From Rodentolepis nana (taxonomy: Eukaryota; Platyhelminthes; Cestoda; Cyclophyllidea; Hymenolepididae): 15,214 bases of DNA. The notes below the pieces were generated by a model. It saw nothing but the letters and a program-made list of their open reading frames with translations, made no database searches and was not told the DNA's origin. This document shows, in pieces, positions 1 through 9,133 of the stretch; the stretch's first letter is position 1, and each line of letters begins with the position of its first letter. Both the position numbers and the translations under genes were made by a program. The stretch is taken from contig UZAE01014316.1 in NCBI GenBank assembly GCA_900617975.1, forward strand, positions 1 to 15,214. Direction: 5' to 3'.

Positions 1-525
1 TCCAGCTATGTTTGTATCCTTGTAGCCCCATCTGGTGGAGTGGGCGTTGAAGTCTCCTAATACTATAGTTTTGTGTGAGATGTTCAGAAAGTCAAAGTTT
101 GGACAATTCTGGGGAGGATTATAGACTGCATATATCTTGAATTGGTTTTGACATTTCCAAACATTTAATCTGATTATTTCACATTTGTCTTGTGCCGAGC
201 CCATACTCTTGATTAGGTCGTAGTGTGAGGTGAGGCCATCTTTTACTCCAGTTAGAATTCCACTTGCAACTTGCCGGTATTTAGGTAGATTGTACAGGGT
301 GTAACCTGGGAATTGGTAATACTTCAGTTTGTCATCCGAAATGTTAGCTTCCATAATTGTGAAAATGTCTACATCATAGGTTTGTAGGATTTTCTGTATT
401 TGGATCTTTTTGTCCGGAGACATTCCTCCAGCATTCCACTGGAGGATCTGAAGACGTTGTGATTCGCCCTGACGAGGGCGATTTTTCTTATAGCCTTTTT
501 TAAAGCTAATCAGAATTAATCGAAG
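1..525 (-). CDS. LINE ORF2, endonuclease (EEP) domain, partial at left edge
   Basis: The frame is open from just after an in-frame TGA at 526-528 down to base 1; the first ATG in it is at 421-423, inside the first motif. Endonuclease/exonuclease/phosphatase signatures occur in order: LQWNAGGM (the usual QWN start), then IMEAN with the catalytic glutamate, then IYAVYNPP, then VLGDFNAHSTRWGY with the Asp and Asn of the GDFNAH motif. This domain nicks the target DNA to prime reverse transcription in I/Jockey-like elements. No stop or frameshift is seen in 175 codons, so the copy is fairly young or recently active. The frame begins only about 90 bp from the element's 5' end, so there is no room for an ORF1/gag. 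The start is uncertain: 423 would cut into the domain, so translation may start at a non-ATG codon or the upstream part may be altered. Confidence 0.9.
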
Positions 526-539
526 TCAAAAACGAATGC

Positions 540-618
540 CGAGTGATAGACTCTTTTGCCGTAAGAAAATACGTTGTCCAGGGTGCACCACGTGGAGGTA
601 AGTCTATCGCGCACCCCC
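540..618 (-). promoter_or_regulatory. Conserved LINE 5' leader, probable internal promoter region
   Basis: About 75 bp is strongly conserved with 2540-2608 and 12739-12808. On the minus strand it reads GGGGGTGCGCGATAGACTTA, then CTCCACGTGGTGCACCCTGG, then a spacer and TACGGCAAAAG. It contains the adjoining palindromes CACGTG and GTGCAC. LINEs need a promoter inside the transcribed 5' end, so retention of exactly this block in three copies fits that role; the role is inferred. On the plus strand the same block carries GGAG|GTAAGT, a near-perfect 5' splice site. Confidence 0.5.
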
Positions 619-2281
619 TGGTTAAAAATTGTGTTGCTAATTTATAATATTCATAATTGGCGTTTTGTAAAGTGGGAATTAATACAAGGCACTTGAAATC
701 TACATTGCGGTCTCGAAATAGAATTATTATTTATTTATTTTTTTGTATTCCGATTCAATACAATACGTATATTATTTCAGATGGCTACGTTAGCCCCTAC
801 GGTAAGCTACGTATCTTGAATTGCAAAAAATTATGGACAAATTCCAAACAATCAAGTTAATATCGAGACAAAGATATTGATTAAAAACGAAGTTAAGACA
901 AATCCTGGATTTTGCTGACAAAACATTCTCCAAGTATTATTGAACTATCTGCATTTATATTTTTCCTGAGTTAGAAATCAATCTTAAGCATTCATAACCT
1001 AATTTATAGGTCCATTCACATTTATTTCTATTAAAGAAATTTGAAATTTTGAATTTTTGTAGGTTTGCTTACAAAGCCACCATCTTCGTATAGTACAGGT
1101 ATATATGATTTATTTATTTAAAATAAACATTGATTTGACATATGCTATATTTAAGAATAGATGAAAAATAATATCATCAATTTTGTATTAAAATATTAAA
1201 GCGATTTTTCAATCTGAAGAACCCTTTTTTATTGAAATATTGATTTAAATGGCATTAGTTTTATTACATTAACAAAATATAAAATTATGATTAAGAATTA
1301 CGAAATTCGTCTCATTTGAATGTTTATCAATTGCACTTTAAAGGGAAGGATTAATTTTGGCAATAAAACTGAATGATAAAATTTAGCTAATTAACAATAT
1401 TTCCTCATTTTTGTGTTCTCTGACGTTTTAAATAATTAGATTGATGTGATGATTTAAGATAATATTGGCAGTGTTATTTTTGAAAATAAAAAAAATAGTT
1501 AGAAATGTAGTAGGAATACGAATGCAATTCGGCATGAAATAATTTCATCTGAATTTCGCATTAATTACATATTTCACTCATTTGGAAAAATTTAAAATCA
1601 ATCATCTGATTTATGGTATTTTGTTTAAGTGCCATGAAAGCGATAGAATAACTGCAATAGGATTATTATAAATTTCAAAACCCGTTTTCTTAAACGTCAA
1701 ATTATCGAGTCTGCTAGTTGCCATATAACTTGTATATAATCAACAGAGTAAAATGAAAAAGCATTCACAGTTCTGGAAAATGGCTACCAGTGTGCGTTGT
1801 GAGTTTTCCAAAAGTAATGGCAAACTATTTAATTTCAGACGAATACAAAGATTATGACGGTACGTTGTGAATCTTAAATGTAGTAATAATTACACAAACT
1901 AAAAGTATAAACATATTTTAGTCATTGAATGTGAACACCATAATAGTTCTTTATTGCTCTGATTAAAAATTAAAATCGATTGTAAATTAATTACTGCAGT
2001 GTTATTTGCGTGTCTGAAACACTATCAAAATAATGACATTTTTGTTTTTTAGACCAATTTGAGTATTAAATTGGTAAGTGACGCAATTGGAATCGCATAC
2101 ACCGTAACATCATTTAGACTAGTACGTAAAGTTTAGGCACTAAGAACTTAAACAAAACTGAAATTTCATAGTGAGCAATTAACACTTTTCTTACTGTTGA
2201 AACCCCCAATGTTTAAAGTTCAAGGTGATATCGTTTCATTTATTCATTCAAATAGTAAGCATGCCATGCATTAAATGCAAT
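619..2281. other. AT-rich stretch between LINE and first composite element
   Basis: Apart from the tentative micro-exons I see no long frame, RNA gene or repeat here. A second possible start exon is at 1754-1799 (ATG AAA AAG..., ending at GTGAGT). It would have to splice over a 40 nt intron to 1839, so it is either an alternative or spurious. Confidence 0.5.
781..2069 (+). CDS. Possible micro-exon chain, 3' end of an unidentified gene (tentative)
   Basis: Four short segments lie between good splice-site-like sequences: 781-801 (after ATTATTTCAG, before GTAAGC), 1063-1098 (after TTTTTGTAG, before GTATAT), 1839-1859 (after TTAATTTCAG, before GTACGT) and 2053-2073 (after TTGTTTTTTAG, before GTAAGT). 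They are 21, 36, 21 and 21 nt long. Joined in phase 1 they read GYVSPYG-LLTKPPSSYST-DEYKDYD-DQFEY and stop at TAA 2067-2069, giving a tyrosine-rich acidic C-terminus. An upstream exon would be needed. A phase-0 reading is also open and would begin with ATG at 781, so the frame is not proven. Chance pairs of splice-like sites are common in AT-rich DNA. I do not recognise the product. Confidence 0.22.
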
Positions 2282-2608
2282 GTATTTATTTAGTTATTTC
2301 AAATAGCAGGCCTTTTGATTGTTATCATTACCATTTTAGTTGACTTAAGACTTGCACAGGCGAGGAACATCATAGTAGGGAAAAATTCGATAAGAGAGAA
2401 AGAAGAGCGATTAACAGATGTAAAGAGAGAGATAGACACAAATGTGCAGAAAAAACAAGATGAGTACTGTTGAAGGTGTCGAATTTGACATACAGTGAGG
2501 TTGTGGTAGCCTAAAGTTAGAATTCAACTTCCGAATAATAGCCCTTTTGCCGTATAAAAGTACGTTACCCAGGGAGCACTACATGGAGGTAAGTCTATCG
2601 CGTACTCC
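2282..2608 (-). mobile_element. ~330 bp non-autonomous LINE-derived element, copy 1
   Basis: Read on the minus strand, the 5' ~75 bp match the LINE leader at 540-618 (GGAGTACGCGATAGACTTAC..., then TACGGCAAAAG). The 3' ~70 bp match the end of the RNase H LINE copy at 9134-9205 (AAGTCAACTAAA..., GCCTGCTATTTGAAATAA, then an A-rich ATAA tail). The ~180 bp middle is pyrimidine-rich and is shared with copy 2 at 12491-12810, with about 70% identity by eye. It has no coding capacity. The flanks GCAAT at 2277-2281 and 2609-2613 are a possible short target-site duplication. The paralogous block near 8880 lacks the element at the matching place. It lies in what would be the intron or flank 3' of the tentative micro-exons. 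Confidence 0.7.
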
Positions 2609-2615
2609 GCAATAA

Positions 2616-3000
2616 CGAATATAATGTTGATTATTGTCGATTTAATTGAAATATTTTGACTATGAGTAACTGTGATGTTTCAATATTTCGATTTCAGAAC
2701 ATCAAACCATTAACTCCAATGGAGCCTAGAGTCACGATTCGACAATACTCTAACAGCCATTGTTCTTTTTCTTTTCTTTAAATAATGTAATAAATAATAA
2801 ATAATAAAAAATTATACTGATTGCGTCTTGGAATTCTCTTCAAATTTATTAAATGATATGTTTTGACATCGAGAACGTAGCGGATTGTCACAACATTAAG
2901 GTTTGACTTATGCCCAGTAATCCATAGGGCAGGTTCTTCAAGTTTGGAATGGCGACAGGATTAGTTTTTTTAAGATACAGATGAAATATGCATTTATTTT
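2616..3000. repeat. Old duplicated block, member 1 (partner at 8900-9133 and 10706-10800)
   Basis: This matches, in the same orientation, 8900-9133 followed by 10706-10800, with the LINE at 9134-10686 skipped. Anchors include GAGTAA...ATGT.TCAATA.TTC.ATTTCAG, GAAGCCTA/GGAGCCTA, TTCTAACA/CTCTAACA, GGATTG.CACAA and ATGCCCAGTAATC. Identity is about 65-70% by eye. The block includes an A-rich tract with several AATAAA motifs at 2783-2811. After the TTTCAG at 2691-2697 a frame is open to TAA, but the partner has a 1-nt indel in it, so coding is not supported. Confidence 0.75.
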
Positions 3001-3046
3001 TGTTATGTCTCTTTGTCACCAGACTTAAGGATTAAATTACAGTATA

Positions 3047-3060
3047 GGGAGGGGGGGGGG
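3047..3060 (+). repeat. G-rich homopolymer tract (G10)
   Basis: GGG-A followed by ten G residues, immediately 3' of the duplicated block. It is a likely slippage and sequencing-error site. Nothing else is evident. Confidence 0.9.
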
Positions 3061-4264
3061 CTGGTTAAGGGGTTGATTTGCATGCGATAACATTTGCTCC
3101 ATACGTGTCAATTAGCGCAGCAGAAAATTTGAAACCGTCTGAGTTCGCTAACGATATCTTTATTAAGTGTCGACAGAGGTGTAAATTTCAGAAGTTATTA
3201 CTCCTGTTATAAAAATGTGTCATCGTATGGATACAAAACCAGTACAAACAAAAAATTAATGTCAAATATTCCCATCTTCTTTCATAAAAATGAGGATAAC
3301 TGTTAAAATGTGTTCAATCTTGAATTGCTTGTCACCAAGGTGATATAGATTGCATTAATGCAGTATTGTCGCACTTCCAATGCCTTATGAATTACGGAGT
3401 TATATATGCCCTTAAGTCAAAAGATTCCTATTGAGTACGGCCAAAAGAAATCAAAGTAAGTACTATCTATCGACTTTGTATGCTTTCAATAATGATTTAC
3501 TGTTCGAATTAACATCCATATGTCCATGAAATTGTAAATAAAGAGTAATATTTGCATAATCTCACTTATTTCTACCTGTGAGATCAGAAGAAGTGTGCTT
3601 CAGGGTGCAATCAACGAGGATCAATGAGATTTAGTGTTAATGCCACACACATGAAGACACCTTTATCATGTCTTCTCTCTCATCCAAAATTCGCCGCAAC
3701 CGCTTACAGGTGTAATAATTCTCTCCCCAGTAATACTTCTAAATAATTATCTTTTTGTGAAGATGACTTGCATTTCCTCCAACTCTCCTCTTCTATCCTA
3801 AGAAAATAAATTCATCTAAGTTAAATTGAATAGGCGATACCTGATTAGCTGACTGGTTGTGAATTATTGGTAGTGATTCAGCACAGTATTGGTTTTCTTT
3901 TCTGGTAATCAAATATTCCCAATTTTGGAATAATGCCGAAAAACCGTTAGTTTAGGACATTATTGATTGGCGTATCAGTGTATCGGATGCAAATTATAAT
4001 TTCAATTCTTTTTTCTAAAATCATAAATATTAAGCTAATTTTTTTCTTTCACCCGATTAGTTGAAAAACATCTCAATTGCTCACATAATGCTTAAATATT
4101 GGCTTAAACTACCGTAACGAGATGATTGACAAAATGACATTATGCGCTTAATTCAAATATTCGATAAGTTCTGCCCAGTTTAAGTTAATTGAATCTTATA
4201 TAGATGAGGGTAAGTGAATTTATGTCAATCAACTCTTCTCTACTGAGAAAAAACTGTAGTTAAA
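3061..4264. other. AT-rich stretch without a supported gene
   Basis: There are only isolated signals. A start-like frame (MPLSQKIPIEYGQKKS) runs into GTAAGT near 3456. A 49-codon open frame lies around 3585-3747. A very strong 3' splice-like tract comes before 4062 (CTAAT then TTTTTTTCTTTCACCCGATTAG). A 31 nt segment at 4179-4209, between TTCTGCCCAG and GTAAGTG, reads FKLIESYIDE. These do not join into a model I can defend. Confidence 0.4.
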
Positions 4265-5480
4265 GGATGTTGAATTGAAGGCATATGATTAAATGATTGG
4301 TAGGGCATTATTGAAAGTGGTTACTTGTAGCAGTGATAATCAGGCATAATAAAGATCGCGATTAGTGTTGAACTAGATTGAGGTCTGATTAAAAATTTTG
4401 TAGTGTATCCTGCTGAGAGTCATTAACAAATATTTCACTAGAACTCGCAGTTGAAAGCACAGTATACTCGAATCTAATGTTTCCAAATTCACCGCTTCCA
4501 AATTCCATCCAATGCTATTGCATTTCAAGCCATTCGTTTAATGAAAGCAAACCAACATGGCCAAAGAGCATGAGCGTGCAATAACATTGAATGGAATAAA
4601 TGAATAGTGATCAGTAAATTGGGATACGTTAATGTAGCTCTAATGCATTAATTGATTGAAAAGTACATGGCTACTTTGTCCTGATGATTATTCTCCACAT
4701 GAAGAACTTGCACTGTGAAAGTCACCTTTGTTGGCATTATGAATATAATCCGTGTTTGATCATCGTTTGTAAAATTGTGATAGGAAAGATGTACTTTAGA
4801 AATAAAAAAATGTGAATATTTAATGAAATTAATAAACTTTAAATTTCGTTAAATTGCTTCTGGAATAAAACTAAGTTAACATTTCTTTCACATATTTCAA
4901 TTGCGATTGACAAAGAAACATGTTTTGCTGATGTCGGAAATCAATCAATGAAGACCCAGAACACACTTGTCCCATCACAATTTAGTGTCTTTTGAATTCC
5001 CACAGCTATTTATCCCACTCAAGTGTTCTTTCATCACCATGGAGGGAAAAGAATTACCAAATTAAACCATGTGCCAAAAGAGAAGATCAAAGAAGACATG
5101 AATCGTAAATGTTGTAATAAATTTCTACAACTTTAATTAATTGCCCCAACATTTTGGCTCTTGAATGATGTCATGTGGCAAACATTTTGAAGTTGATATC
5201 AATGTAGCTGTTTAGCAGATGTAGTTAGATGGCAAAGTATGAAGCTTTCCAATAAAGACTCGAAACTAGCATGTCTTTTCATGACCTCAGAACTACCAAG
5301 GAACGGTAAACACAAAGCATGGCTTGAGTATTTCCTACAATTTATTCTCTCTTTCACATAAATATCTTCGAATCGTACACTCACCAATCATAAAATCAAT
5401 AAAAAACGCTCACAATCAACTTTGAAAAGGAATTTTATAATAATCTTTAGTGGTATGCTTGGAAGTGTGGTCGACTCAAA
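4265..5480. repeat. Duplicated block A (partner B at 12337-13520)
   Basis: Collinear direct match to 12337-12490 plus 12811-13520, with the element at 12491-12810 absent here. Strong anchors are GGTAGGGCATT, GTAGCAGTG.TAATCAGGCATAA, GAATCTAATGTTT, TTGCATTTCAAGCC.TTCGT, AATGGAATAAATGA, ATTGATTGAAAAGTACA, CTTGCACTG.GAAA, TTTGTAAAATTGT, ACAAAGAAACAT, CCCACAGCTATTT and CTTTCATCACCATGG. Identity is about 70-75% by eye with many indels. The tail from 5370 also matches 13980-14045 (GGTATGCTTGGAAGTGTGGTC against GTGTGCTTGGATGTGTGATC). Reading frames are not conserved between copies, so this is non-coding or decayed. Confidence 0.8.
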
Positions 5481-6720
5481 AATTGTTTTGCACGCTCATG
5501 GAAGCCTTCCCCATTCAAACTGTGCCTTTAACTCTAATGCAAAAACATAATTGTCAAAGGAAAAATATTAAAACAACGAAAACATTCTAGTATAAATTTG
5601 ACGAGATTGCAATTTGTTAAGTTGCTCTCATCATAAAACTGAAAATGTCGGGCTATTGAGATAGGAGGAAAGATTACTTGGAAATAAATGATTGACCGTC
5701 TGCTTAAATAACATTGATAGTGTTACTTTGTGCAGTTGTAATCAGATGCACACAAGGTTTGGAAAGCTCCCAAAAAGTTAATTCATATTATAATTTTCAA
5801 CGCACTATAAAATTAAATGCATATTAGCATTCCAATTACATTTTCAAACAAAATTAACATTAATATATGTTGAATCATATTTTTCTCTTAATCTGACTTC
5901 TTATCTGATACATCAAATCTGAACATAATTTTGAAATATATTTATTTGATGCAGTTTCAGACCATTTAATTTATCGATTTATAACATTTCATTAAGTAAT
6001 TTGATCAAACGGGATCAAAATTATGTATTGAGTGAGGAAATTTAAAATCGATGCAACTTGGGTGCAACCTGTTCAGTTGAATGATGGGGGACCATGAATT
6101 TTATCCACTACATATCTTCTCAACCAAAAAAATAAGTGTACTTATGCTATGTGATTTGGAGATATATAAATAGCTGATTTTTTAACAATATTAGAAATGC
6201 TATTTTACTTTTCGCTTATCAAAGATGATAAATTAGAGGGCAGATGCGAAAAACATATGTAAGATTACAATTTATCATCAAATTGGAGGATCGAGTGCAC
6301 ATTTTAATGTAAAATTCTCTTTCAAAAATTTAACATTAACACATATAAATTCTAATTCTTCTTTTCAAGTGCGATTTTGAGGGTATTTCAAATCCACACG
6401 TTATTTTAAAATATTATTGTTACGAGTTTATGGAAAATTGTCTTTTATTAAACCGTAAATGCGTTACGAGAGAACTGTTGTATTTATCAACTTGACATAT
6501 TATCTGAGGAAATTGCACTGAGAAACATTCCCAAATGACAAATAATTCTATTTTGAAAATCTTACACACTTCAATTCTCAATTCAATGCAACTGCTAACA
6601 GCCACAGTCATTTGTTTCCTTCTCAAATTCTCAATTTCAAATCAACATATGTGCCCATAGCATTAGAAGTATAATCTTATAAGAATTTCTTGTTTGCCTT
6701 TACGCCGCTTTATCGATAAG
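5481..6720. other. AT-rich stretch, faint relics of block A modules only
   Basis: Faint matches to block A occur at 5612-5640 (GTTAAGTTGCT), 5686-5750 (like 4285-4350) and 6505-6530 (ATTGCACTGAGAAACATTCC). No gene, RNA or mobile element could be supported. A good acceptor-like tract at 6350-6368 (CTAATTCTTCTTTTCAAG) leads into only 13 nt before a weak donor. Confidence 0.4.
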
Positions 6721-6723
6721 GCC

Positions 6724-7010
6724 AACATTATGCAATTATTAAACTGAATGGATCCTAAAAGGAATAATAAATTGCTGGGTTTACATAAAATTATTGTTGA
6801 ATTCATGGAAATTGAAAACCAAGTGAGCATAAAAATTTTCTTTTTCTTTATCCCCTTCATCGTATAAGAAATGGATCAATGAATTGTGAAGTGCAAAATT
6901 ATCTTTGACCTCAGGCTTATTCCCTGCATGAGAGATCTGCACTGTGGGCATTCCCAGGTAATTTCTTGACTAGTTATAGTTTTAAATTTTGAAATATTTG
7001 TTTAGAAGAA
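6724..7010. repeat. Diverged third copy of a block A/B module
   Basis: TGCAATTATTAAACTGAATGG at the left and TTATTCCCTGCATGAGAGAT followed by CTGCACTGTG further on align with 4578-4600 and 4689-4718 of block A, and with 12940 and 13031-13060 of block B. Identity is about 70% over the aligned parts, judged by eye. Spacing between the two anchors is similar but not equal. Confidence 0.5.
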
Positions 7011-7064
7011 TGCATAGTAAAACAGAGAATAACAGAGCGCTTTGGATATAAAAGTATTGATTGA
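6748..7064 (+). CDS. Tentative three-exon small ORF (58 aa), not supported by paralogues
   Basis: ATG at 6748 (just after an in-frame TGA) opens 25 codons, MDPKRNNKLLGLHKIIVEF..., to a GTGAGC donor-like site at 6823. A segment at 6915-6957 (after TTTGACCTCAG, before GTAATT) and a last one at 7006-7064 (after TATTTGTTTAG) keep the frame and end in ...ERFGYKSID and TGA. Implied introns are 92 and 48 nt. Against it: the region is a copy of the block A/B module, and both other copies have a stop two codons after the matching ATG. There is no recognised domain or signal peptide. It is recorded because the splice-like sites and frame are self-consistent. Confidence 0.13.
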
Positions 7065-7482
7065 ATTGGAAACGCCAATACACACTATATTCTGATTAAT
7101 TATTTGAATTATGCCATCAATGTAAACATGTACATCCTCGACCACTCTTGAGTTGGGACTTGTAAAATCTATATTTTTTCGTTAATTTCATTTTCTGTGC
7201 ATTTAGAATCGTAGTTAATTTAGCGAGATAAATATTAACTGATTTATCAAAAAGATAAAACATCGGCCTATTTATTTGGCCTAGTTGCGAACTGCAAATG
7301 AAAGCCTATCAACTTATAGTGATATTGTTGTTAATCCATTTTCTCATCTAACTTGCGCTTTTGAAGGAGTGGACTTAGATATCATTGAATATCTTGAACT
7401 ATGCTCAGATGGGGTTGGGTTCTATTAGATGAATGAAATTATATAAGGCCACAATAAAGTCAGCATTCCATAAACCTTCAAA

Positions 7483-8490
7483 ATGAGACTTTTCATCTTG
7501 TTGTGCTTTGCCATTTATTACAACAATTGCGTTGACGCTACGCTTCTCCAAATACATTTTTCTTTGAAACACAACTTTGTGCTCCTGAATGACGCATTGG
7601 AAGAACTTTGTAAATTGAGTAAATTTGATCTGAAAGGACTGCTTGTGTGAATTCATCTGGTAATATCATCGTGTTTTTGTCCATTTTCTCTATCATTCAA
7701 TACAATGGCCTTCTGCCTGTATATATGGGTTAGTTTGAAGTCACTGCATTTGGCTCATAAATATCACATCGTAAGCTTTTATCAATGGAAGCTATTTGTC
7801 CTGAACTATCCGTTTGTGTAATTTCGCAAGTGGGATATTAGTGGGAATGCGGACATTTAGAACAATTTTAAAAATTTCTCGAATGCCAGTCGTAAAATGA
7901 GATGATTTGCAAGATTGTCTCCTTCAACCTGGACTCAATACTCGATCTCCTTCATGATGAATTCACCTCAATTTCTCCTTCCTTCGTTGCACTCAGAATT
8001 CAATATGAACGATCGAATTCATCATCACTCCAAGCATGAATTGGTATAGACAAGAGCAAGGATGAAATAATTATTTGAAATTTTCATTTATTCCTAACAC
8101 AAAATGATCCACACTATGGATAAAATCGGGTAGAAAAGGGGAACTAGCGTTTGCAGTTCTTGGGAAGAATATTCATCGTGCGATGTTCTTAACCAACAAT
8201 GCACCTTTTGGCTTTTGGCTGACGACGACAATGACGAACGCGAGTTAGGAATCTTGAATTTCCTTGTGAGTTTTGAAGTTGACAGATTGAAAATATAAGC
8301 AACAATTCAATATCTTTTGGCTGTATCACTGGATATTTCTCTTCTTTCTTATTACTTTTACAAACCTAAAATGCATTTCTACCAAATTCACTAGTCATAT
8401 GATGGACAATGTAAATATGAAATGAAATCCATAATTAGTTTCTTGAAATGCTGGCCACTTTTGAAATTTCGCCTTATTAACTCCACATGA
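7483..8490 (+). CDS. Tentative multi-exon gene for a small secreted Cys-containing protein
   Basis: ATG 7483 begins MRLFILLCFAIYYNNCVDA, which looks like a signal peptide with cleavage near VDA. The unspliced frame ends at TGA 7648-7650 after 55 codons. A TATA-like TATATAAG starts at 7440, 43 bp upstream of the ATG. Possible further exons are 7997-8043 (after a long pyrimidine tract ending TTGCACTCAG, reading FNMNDRIHHHSKHEL), 8134-8265 (ending at GTGAGT, containing WEEYSSCDVLNQQC and ADDDNDERELGILNFL) and 8395-8490 (after TTCACTAG, reading SYDGQCKYEMKS..., stop TGA 8488-8490). An ATTAAA lies near 8536. The joined model would have six Cys after the signal peptide. Weak points are the first donor (GTAAAT at 7619), the acceptor at 8133, and the fact that other frames are also open at 8120-8260. 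The product is not recognised. Confidence 0.22.
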
Positions 8491-8899
8491 GTAGCATTTT
8501 TAATTAATTAAGATAATTTTTTAAAACATTTATTATTAAAATATGGCTTACTCGTTTGTTAATTGTTGATACTGAATGCAAATAATTGTGTCAGTTATTG
8601 TTTGCTTTTAACTATATGTCAATACAAAACGAATTTTTGTCTTTAGATCGCAACGTGAATTAAATGCAATGGAAATTAGAAATACTTTGCAACTGCTTTT
8701 ACCAGTGCGTGTAGTTAATATATTGTAAATTAAATTTAAATTGAGACTGCATGGTCCAACAGTAGCACTGTTCATACCCTTCAAACCTCATATTTTACAT
8801 GTCATACTGCAGAAGATTTCAGCAATATGACAATATGACCAAATTCGTCTATTTGAAACAATTTTATTTCAGAAATGCAAGAAATATTAGTTATTGGGG
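8491..8899. other. AT-rich stretch, nothing supported
   Basis: I see no repeat, RNA or convincing coding sequence. The open frame beginning at 8799 runs into the duplicated block and is treated as chance. Confidence 0.4.
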
Positions 8900-9133
8900 A
8901 TATGCTCGACCTAATTTGATTGTGAGTAAAATTAATGTCTCAATAATTCCATTTCAGATCACTGTGCGAGGCCTTCCACTGAAGCCTATCGTCCCTAATC
9001 TCAATATTCTAACAAGGATTTTTTCTTTTTTCGTGTTAATAAATAAATGTGCTAATTGCATCGTTATATTCTCTTTCGCCTTGTTAATTCTATATGATTT
9101 GAATTGAAGATAAGTGTGGATTGGCACAAATAT
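8900..9133. repeat. Old duplicated block, member 2, left part (partner 2616-2890)
   Basis: Direct match to 2616-2890, keeping the ATTTCAG and the following ~70 bp with one 1-nt indel, then the ATTGC.TC...ATTCTCTT and GGATTG.CACAA anchors. It is cut at its right end by the LINE insertion. The similarity resumes on the other side of the LINE at 10706, which shows that the LINE went into a pre-existing copy of this block. Confidence 0.75.
9115..9133. repeat. Target-site duplication, left copy (19 bp)
   Basis: tgtggattggcacaaatat is repeated exactly at 10687-10705. The next base differs on both sides. The right end overlaps the TAT-type tail by a few bases, so the true boundary could shift by up to about 3 bp. 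Confidence 0.95.

Larger units (their letters stand above)
1..618 (-). mobile_element. 5' end of a non-LTR retrotransposon (LINE), right part in window
   Basis: Read on the minus strand this is a short leader followed by an intact endonuclease frame that runs off the left edge. The 5' boundary is set near 618 because the sequence from there inward matches the right ends of the two ~330 bp elements at 2282-2608 and 12491-12810, and the similarity stops at the run of C residues 614-618. The target-site duplication cannot be checked because the 3' end is outside. The 3' copies at 9134-10686 and 14860-15214 are probably the same family, but they do not overlap this piece. The link is indirect, through the composite elements. 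Confidence 0.85.

Noticed and set aside
657..860. 67-codon plus-strand frame with a hydrophobic stretch
   Set aside because: The hydrophobic part is encoded by an AT-run (TTATTTATTT) just before a splice-acceptor-like TTATTTCAG. It is more likely intron than a membrane segment.
2783..2811. A-rich AATAAAT tract read as a poly(A)-signal cluster
   Set aside because: It could serve as a polyadenylation signal for a 3' exon at 2698, but it is equally a low-complexity A-rich tract. The coding status of the block is not supported.
3595..3750. 49-codon plus-strand frame containing MRFSVNATHMKTPLSC
   Set aside because: No convincing start context or matching splice sites, and no recognisable domain.
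4980..5135. 44-codon frame after CCCACAG in block A
   Set aside because: The acceptor-like CCCACAG is kept in block B, but the frame there has a stop after four codons. The differences do not follow a coding pattern.
7405..7656. 83-codon minus-strand frame
   Set aside because: It is antisense to the signal-peptide-like frame starting at 7483 and has no recognisable motif. The plus-strand reading has a start, a TATA-like motif and a hydrophobic leader.
8100..8340. 74-codon minus-strand frame rich in Ser
   Set aside because: It lacks an ATG and splice signals. All three frames on the plus strand are also fairly open here, because the local base composition is less AT-rich.
8799..9107. 102-codon plus-strand frame (MSYCRRFQQYDNM...)
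   Set aside because: Its second half lies in the old duplicated block, whose partner at 2698-2780 has a 1-nt indel in the same frame. It has no domain, and the composition is that of AT-rich DNA.
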